DNA of 64,000 nt, taken from the NCBI RefSeq assembly GCF_040639655.1, contig NZ_JBFAAI010000038.1, positions 1 through 64,000 on the forward strand, given 5' to 3'. Below, piece after piece: positions 59,739 to 64,000 of this stretch. Numbering within the stretch: the first letter of the stretch is position 1; every line of letters starts with the position of its first letter. Origin of the DNA: Actinoplanes sp040639655 (GTDB taxonomy: Bacteria > Actinomycetota > Actinomycetes > Mycobacteriales > Micromonosporaceae). The position numbers and the translations under genes are program-made. The notes below the pieces were generated by a model that was given only the letters and a program-made list of their open reading frames with translations, did no database searches and was not told the origin of the DNA.

Positions 59739-60020
59739 ATGGAACTCACGCTTACCGGCATCATCATCGCCCTGATCGTCGGTCTGATCGTCGGTGCGCT
59801 CGGCCGGCTCGTGGTACCCGGCAAGCAGAACATCCCGCTGTGGCTGACCATGGTCGTCGGTGTTGTCGCCGCGCTGCTGGGCACCGTTCTGGCTCGTGCG
59901 CTCGGCGTCGCGAACACCCGTGGTTTCGACTGGATCGAGCTCTTCTTCCAGGTCGCCCTGGCCGCCATCGGTGTCGCGCTGGTCGCCGGCACCCGTGGTC
60001 GTCGCCACCTGACCCGCTGA
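59739..60020 (+). CDS. GlsB/YeaQ/YmgE-family small membrane protein
   Basis: A 93-residue protein with three membrane helices (GIIIALIVGLIVGALGRLVV, LTMVVGVVAALLGTVLARAL, FFQVALAAIGVALVAG). The G-x-L-A/G-x-P-G pattern (GRLVVPGKQNIP) after helix 1 is typical of the transglycosylase-associated/GlsB family, often stress-induced in actinobacteria. ATG 59739 has a perfect GAGGAGG site. A terminator follows at 60062. Confidence 0.88.
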   Translation: MELTLTGIIIALIVGLIVGALGRLVVPGKQNIPLWLTMVVGVVAALLGTVLARALGVANTRGFDWIELFFQVALAAIGVALVAGTRGRRHLTR

Positions 60021-60061
60021 CGCGCGGTCTGCTCCACAACGCGATCTGAATCACAACGCGC

Positions 60062-60096
60062 AATGCCGGCCCCAACGATGGGGCCGGCATTTCGCG
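60062..60096 (+). terminator. Intrinsic terminator after the GlsB-like gene
   Basis: AATGCCGGCCCCA and TGGGGCCGGCATT flank an ACGA loop and end in TTTCG. Together with the minus-strand PAS sensor gene ending at 60257, it lies in a convergent intergenic region (60021-60256) with nothing else recognised. Confidence 0.9.
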
Positions 60097-60256
60097 TTCC
60101 CGAATTAGAAACCGGGCGCGGAGGAAATCCCGATCCGGATGGCCGGTGCGGATGAGAACCTCCGCAATCGACCGCCGGTACGGATGAGAACCCTGCCCCG
60201 GACGTCGGCACCACTGGGGGAATCCGGGACGGGAACGCCGGTACAGGCGACCGGCC

Positions 60257-61897
60257 TCAGTAGCGGAACTTGTGCTGGGCGCTGCGCCGGTTGGCCCAGG
60301 CGGGCAGTTCGCCCAGGTGCTCGTGGTGCGGCGCGGGTTCGATCACGTCGCCGCGGCTTCCCACCGGGCGCAGGGTCACGACAAGGCCCTGGACGAGCCG
60401 GTCCTGCCGCAGGTCCCGGTACACCATCTCGACCAGCATCTGGGTGCCGTCCGGCCGGGGCAGGGCGCAGTAGACCTTGCCGTGGCCCTCGGAGCGCAAC
60501 GCGCGGCGTACCGCAGCCTGGTCGTCGGGGTGAACGAGGTCGTCGAAGGCGGTGAGCGGCGGCAGTTCGGTGTCACCGATGAGGTGGTGCAGCCCAGGGC
60601 TGGCGTAACGGATCCGGTGGTCGGAGTCGACCACCGCCATGATCTCCGCGGTGTTCCCGGTCACGGCCCGCAGATAGAGGTCGCTGTCACGCCGTCCGAC
60701 CGCCTCGACCAGCGTGACCCGGTCCAGGGCCAGGGCGGTCTCGCCGGCCAGCACCTCGAGAGCGTCGCGGCCGGCGATCAGGGCCTCCCGGCGGCCGGTG
60801 ATGACCAGGGCCCCGCCGCTGGGCCGGGCGACGGCGAGCGGTTCGAGCCGGAGCGGGCAGATCAGGGTGCGTTCGTCCGGGTCGGCGGCACTGATCCACC
60901 AGCTGTGCGTGCCGGCTCCGGGCGGCGCCGGTGGCATCCCTTCGCGGGACAGGCGCCCGTCATCAGTGGCGAGGATCACCCGGCGTACGGCATTCGCCGG
61001 CAGCAGCAGGCGGATCGCGGCCCGTACCGCCCTCTCGACCTCGGTCGTGTCGGCGGCGGCCACGAGCGCGGTGCTGGCGGTCCGCAACCCCCGTTCCCGG
61101 GCGAGCGCCTGGCTGTGATGCAGGAGCGAGTCGGCGAGCCTGGTGATGGTGAGCAGCAGCGTGATCGCTCCGGTGACCGCGATGACCACTCCGTTCCGGA
61201 CCGGCCCGGAGAGTGCCTCGATGATCAGCACGCACGGCGGGGTGGCCGCGGACGCGGCGAGCAGGACGGTGTCGCGGAACCGCCACGGCGCGAGGTGGGC
61301 GGGGCGCGGCTCGGTGAGCCGGGTCATCGACGGGTGCAGGGCGGACAGTCCCCAGGCCAGGTAGAGCACCACGTAGGCGGACTCGGCCAGAGGATTCTCG
61401 CCGGTCAGCGGGTAGAAGATGTCGCCGGTGAGCATGCCCGCCGAGCCGATGAGCAGCAGGATCGCCGCGACGTTGCGGTGGTCGGCGATCACCAGGCGCA
61501 CGGCGACGCCGATGAGCAGCAGATCGCCGATCACGTCGACGGGCGAGACGGTCTGGAAGCGACCGTTCGAGCTGATCATGAAGACCCAGACCACGAGCAT
61601 GCCGGAGCAGGCGAACGCGACCAGGTCGATCAGCCGGGCCCGGTCGACGAGCACCGCGCCGCCGCGGGTGAACTGCAGCAGGCTGAGCGCGACGAGGACG
61701 AACATCGCCAGGTAGGCGGCGTCGGCGAAGGCCATCCGGTCGTACGCGTACCAGACGTCGCCGACGGCGAGGGCCGCGACCGCTCCGGCCAGGAGCAGCC
61801 AGGGAGCGCGTCTGCCGGGGCGGTGCCGGCGAACTCCGTAGAGAATGGCGCCGACGCTTCCCGCCCCGAGCAGGATCCACTCGATCGCCCTCAGCAC
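60257..61897 (-). CDS. Membrane sensor with GAF and PAS domains, no output domain
   Basis: A 546-residue protein. About eight membrane helices occupy residues 1-250 (for example AWLLLAGAVAALAVGDVWYA-type stretches and LAMFVLVALSLLQF). A GAF-like domain (~260-400; LICPLRLEPLAVARPSGGAL) is followed by a PAS domain (~405-515; DSDHRIRYASPGLHHLIGD; FDDLVHPDDQAAVRRAL). The protein stops there, whereas related proteins usually continue into GGDEF/EAL. Start GTG 61897 has TACTAA (61905-61910) seven bases upstream and looks leaderless. It is either a truncated cyclic-di-GMP-type sensor or a stand-alone sensor acting on a partner. Confidence 0.8.
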   Translation of the reverse strand: MLRAIEWILLGAGSVGAILYGVRRHRPGRRAPWLLLAGAVAALAVGDVWYAYDRMAFADAAYLAMFVLVALSLLQFTRGGAVLVDRARLIDLVAFACSGMLVVWVFMISSNGRFQTVSPVDVIGDLLLIGVAVRLVIADHRNVAAILLLIGSAGMLTGDIFYPLTGENPLAESAYVVLYLAWGLSALHPSMTRLTEPRPAHLAPWRFRDTVLLAASAATPPCVLIIEALSGPVRNGVVIAVTGAITLLLTITRLADSLLHHSQALARERGLRTASTALVAAADTTEVERAVRAAIRLLLPANAVRRVILATDDGRLSREGMPPAPPGAGTHSWWISAADPDERTLICPLRLEPLAVARPSGGALVITGRREALIAGRDALEVLAGETALALDRVTLVEAVGRRDSDLYLRAVTGNTAEIMAVVDSDHRIRYASPGLHHLIGDTELPPLTAFDDLVHPDDQAAVRRALRSEGHGKVYCALPRPDGTQMLVEMVYRDLRQDRLVQGLVVTLRPVGSRGDVIEPAPHHEHLGELPAWANRRSAQHKFRY

Positions 61898-62010
61898 GAC
61901 CTACTTAGTACCAGGGCGGTTGCGCACTGTCCATGTCGATGTATACGCAGAGCAATCGGCGGTAGGACAAGCGATACATTACGGGCAGTCACCGATATTT
62001 CCGGAGCGTC

Positions 62011-62871
62011 TCACCGAAAGACCTCGGCTACCACCTGTGCCGGATCGCCCGTACGGCCATCGGTTACCGGCTGCCACTTTCCCTCCGGCGCGTGCCACTC
62101 GAGATCGCCGAAACGTACCCGTTCGAGACCGGTGGCCGAGGCGTGCGAGACGAGCCAGTGCGCGAACCGCCAGCCGACGCTCGGGTCGGTGACCTGAACG
62201 GTCAGCCCGGCCGTCTCGGCGCTGCGGGCGTTGCCGGAGAGCTTCTTGCCCCAGTCCAGCCGCAGATTGTTCAGCAGGACGGAGGCCGCCTCGGGGCCGC
62301 GCATCGCGGGGGTGTCCGGCACGACGCACTCGACGGCACCGGTGGCCCGCCCGGTCAGCGCGGCGGCGAGAACCTTGGACTCGTCGGCCCACTTCTCGTA
62401 CGCCTCCGGGTAGGCCGACCGCTGCACCACCTGTGCCGCGTCGGTGACCCGCATGTCCTGCCAGCCCTTGACCTTCTTGAGCGCGGAGTAGAACCGGCCC
62501 GCGGCATACCTCGGGTCCTTGATCTGCTCGACCGTGCCCCAGCCCTGGCTGGGACGCTGCTGGAAGAGACCGACCGAGTCGCGGTCGCCGCTGTCCAGAT
62601 TCTCCAGCTTGGATTCCTGGAAAGCGGTGGCGAGCGCGACGACGATCGCCTGCTCGGGCATGCCGCGCCGGACGCCCACCGCGGCTATGGTCGCCGCGTT
62701 GGCCATCTGGGCGGAGTCGAGGGTCACCTCACCGTCGGCGCTGACCGTGCACTCGGGGTTGAGGCTGGGCAGCTTGATACTGCCGGCCAGGCTGTTGATC
62801 AGGACGACCACACCCGCCACGACGGCGAGGCTGAGCAGCGTGACCACACCCACGATCTGCTTCGTGCGCAC
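62011..62871 (-). CDS. Membrane-anchored lysozyme-like (transglycosylase-fold) protein
   Basis: A 286-residue protein. One N-terminal membrane helix (IVGVVTLLSLAVVAGVVVLI) is followed by an extracytoplasmic lysozyme-like domain. ALATAFQESKLENLDSGDRD contains the catalytic-type Glu of the goose-lysozyme/SLT fold and SVGLFQQRPSQGWGT is the usual GLFQ(Q/I)xP block. A second domain of ~100 residues (MRGPEAASVLLNNLR...) follows. A wall-remodelling role is likely but unproven. GTG 62871 (MRTKQIVG) is chosen because GAGGAGG lies six bases upstream; GTG 62877 would overlap it. Confidence 0.85.
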   Translation of the reverse strand: MRTKQIVGVVTLLSLAVVAGVVVLINSLAGSIKLPSLNPECTVSADGEVTLDSAQMANAATIAAVGVRRGMPEQAIVVALATAFQESKLENLDSGDRDSVGLFQQRPSQGWGTVEQIKDPRYAAGRFYSALKKVKGWQDMRVTDAAQVVQRSAYPEAYEKWADESKVLAAALTGRATGAVECVVPDTPAMRGPEAASVLLNNLRLDWGKKLSGNARSAETAGLTVQVTDPSVGWRFAHWLVSHASATGLERVRFGDLEWHAPEGKWQPVTDGRTGDPAQVVAEVFR

Positions 62872-62961
62872 CCACACCTCCTCTGCGGCCGGACGCCAAG
62901 CCTAGACAACGAGCGCTCGGGGCCTGGCGTCACTGTGGTCCCGCGCACCCGACCGGGTCGA

Positions 62962-63726
62962 TCATCGAATCCACTCCGGGTCCCGCTTCTCCCGGGCGGC
63001 GGCCACACCCTCGCGGCCCTCGGCCGACTTGAAGTACCCGGCCGAGCGGTGCGCGAGGTCAGCGAGATCGGCACGGATCGTCTCGGCGCGCGTACGGCGG
63101 AGAAGTTGTTTGGTGCCGGCGAGGGCGAGCGGACCGCCGCGGACGAGTGAGGCGCAGTAGCGTTCCACCGCGTCGTCCAGGTCCTTCTCGTCGACGGCCG
63201 CGGTGACCAGGCCGATCTCGGCCGCCCGCGCCCCGTCGAAGACGTCGCCGGTCAGATAGAGCTCGGCGGCGGCTCGTGGCGCCAGCCGGGGCAGCACGGT
63301 GGAACTGATCACCGCGGGGATCACCCCGAGCCGTACCTCGGTGAAGGCGAAGGTGGCCGACCGGACGCAGACCGCGATGTCGGCCGCGCCGATCAGGCCG
63401 AGACCACCGGCCCGGGCCGGTCCGGCGATCCGCGCGACCACCGGTTTCGGGAACTCCCAGAGCGCGGCCAGCACGTCGGCGAGCATCTCGGCGGGCAGCC
63501 GGTCGCCGGGGCCGGCCGCGGCTGTCTCCTTGAGGTCGACGCCGGAGGAGAAGACCGGGCCGTTGTGCGAGAGGACGACCACCCGGCTGTCCGGGTCGGC
63601 GGCCGACGCGGCCAGTGCGTCCAGCATCCCGCCGAGCAGGGCGGTGGACAGCGCGTTGCGGTTGGCGGGGTTGTCGATTGTCAGAGTGGTCACGCCGGCG
63701 GCGGTGACGGTACGGACCAGATCCAT
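62962..63726 (-). CDS. Enoyl-CoA hydratase/isomerase family protein
   Basis: A 254-residue crotonase-fold protein. The oxyanion-hole motifs are HNGPVFSSGVDLKE near residue 62 and ARAGGLGLIGAADIAVC near residue 112. The usual catalytic Glu region reads FTEVRLGVIPAVIS, retaining one Glu in the place of the first catalytic Glu. The exact substrate is not predictable; enoyl-CoA hydration in fatty-acid oxidation is the default. ATG 63726 has TACAGT (63733-63738) six bases upstream and no ribosome binding site, so it looks leaderless. It is divergent from hemW. Confidence 0.9.
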   Translation of the reverse strand: MDLVRTVTAAGVTTLTIDNPANRNALSTALLGGMLDALAASAADPDSRVVVLSHNGPVFSSGVDLKETAAAGPGDRLPAEMLADVLAALWEFPKPVVARIAGPARAGGLGLIGAADIAVCVRSATFAFTEVRLGVIPAVISSTVLPRLAPRAAAELYLTGDVFDGARAAEIGLVTAAVDEKDLDDAVERYCASLVRGGPLALAGTKQLLRRTRAETIRADLADLAHRSAGYFKSAEGREGVAAAREKRDPEWIR

Positions 63727-63757
63727 GCCGGAACTGTAAGACGTGCACACTTGTCGG

Positions 63758-64000
63758 ATGGCCGGCGCACTCCCCGATGGTGATCCCGTACCCCGTGACG
63801 GGTCTCTCCCCGACGAAGCCACCCGCGCGGTGGGCGCGAACGGGTTCGCCGTCTACGTCCACGTGCCGTTCTGCGCCAGCCGCTGCGGCTACTGCGACTT
63901 CAACACGTACACGGCGAGCGAACTGGGCGGCGGGGCGAGCCGCGACGAGTACGCCGCCACGGTCCTGGCCGAGCTGGCCCTGGCCGCCCGGGTGATCGAA
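63758..64000 (+). CDS. hemW: Heme chaperone HemW (coproporphyrinogen III oxidase-like radical SAM), 5' part
   Basis: The first 81 residues of a radical SAM protein cut by the end of the window. FAVYVHVPFCASRCGYCDFNTY contains the cluster motif C-x3-C-x2-C and the following Asp-Phe typical of HemW/HemN. A ~30-residue acidic N-terminal extension precedes it. ATG 63758 (MAGALPDG) is the start; no ribosome binding site is present. The position near lepA matches other actinobacteria and favours HemW over a true HemN. Confidence 0.9.
   Translation, partial: MAGALPDGDPVPRDGSLPDEATRAVGANGFAVYVHVPFCASRCGYCDFNTYTASELGGGASRDEYAATVLAELALAARVIE

Overview
The window is GC-rich, densely coding DNA from an actinomycete, most likely a member of the Micromonosporaceae (Actinoplanes/Micromonospora type). 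This is inferred from several features: valS-folC-DUF4233-ndk order; an ileS translational T-box with a very short Stem I; RNase E with a long disordered N-terminal extension; rplU-rpmA-obgE; and a nadD-rsfS-gpgP-like-degV-comEA-comEC-holA-rpsT-lepA-hemW order that resembles Mycobacterium read as one block. Genus and species cannot be fixed from the sequence alone. The DNA is chromosomal housekeeping sequence. I found no prophage, insertion sequence, CRISPR array, tRNA gene or plasmid function.

Layout. 1-130 is the end of a 5S rRNA and its terminator. 473-2343 holds a lipoprotein and a single-pass membrane protein, with tandem repeats between. 2563-12231 is the valS-folC-DUF4233-ndk core, interrupted by a divergent SDR/MerR pair and a very large repeat-rich membrane protein ending in a VOC (glyoxalase-fold) domain. 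12238-15791 (minus) is an ABC-2 exporter operon headed by a DUF5937-type regulator. 15851-17372 is a PhoD-like Tat-exported phosphodiesterase broken by an apparent frameshift. 17376-20759 is ileS with its T-box; plsC and a second single-pass membrane protein follow. 23584-27271 is an RsbQ / RsbP-like / STAS stress-signalling operon. 27292-30066 is a B12-binding radical SAM protein plus DUF2344 partner. 30203-36523 holds rne, a lipoprotein, rplU, rpmA and obgE. 37007-38126 (minus) is trpS behind a leader peptide and attenuator. 38188-45232 carries pepN, a hybrid histidine kinase, nadD, rsfS, a GpgP-like phosphatase, a lipoprotein and degV. 45263-54787 holds a DUF1444-like gene, a PrmC-like methyltransferase, comEA-comEC, holA, accessory genes and rpsT. 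54978-64000 holds a phosphotransferase, DUF4240, MOSC, lepA, a small membrane protein, an orphan PAS sensor, a lysozyme-like membrane protein, an enoyl-CoA hydratase and the start of hemW.

The most interesting content is regulatory. Three aminoacyl-tRNA synthetase genes are controlled in three different ways: valS from an apparently leaderless promoter, ileS by a T-box that hides its ribosome binding site, and trpS by a leader peptide (MRVLSNNWWLP) with tandem Trp codons followed by three mutually exclusive hairpins ending in a terminator. At least eleven genes carry a TANNNT -10 box ending 6-8 bases before the start codon, which points to leaderless mRNAs. The RsbQ/RsbP/STAS operon looks like an energy- or redox-stress switch in which phosphatase and anti-sigma-type kinase domains share one polypeptide. 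The DUF2344 gene has no usual start codon. It either begins at an ATT with a well-placed ribosome binding site or is joined to the radical SAM gene through a UAG codon.
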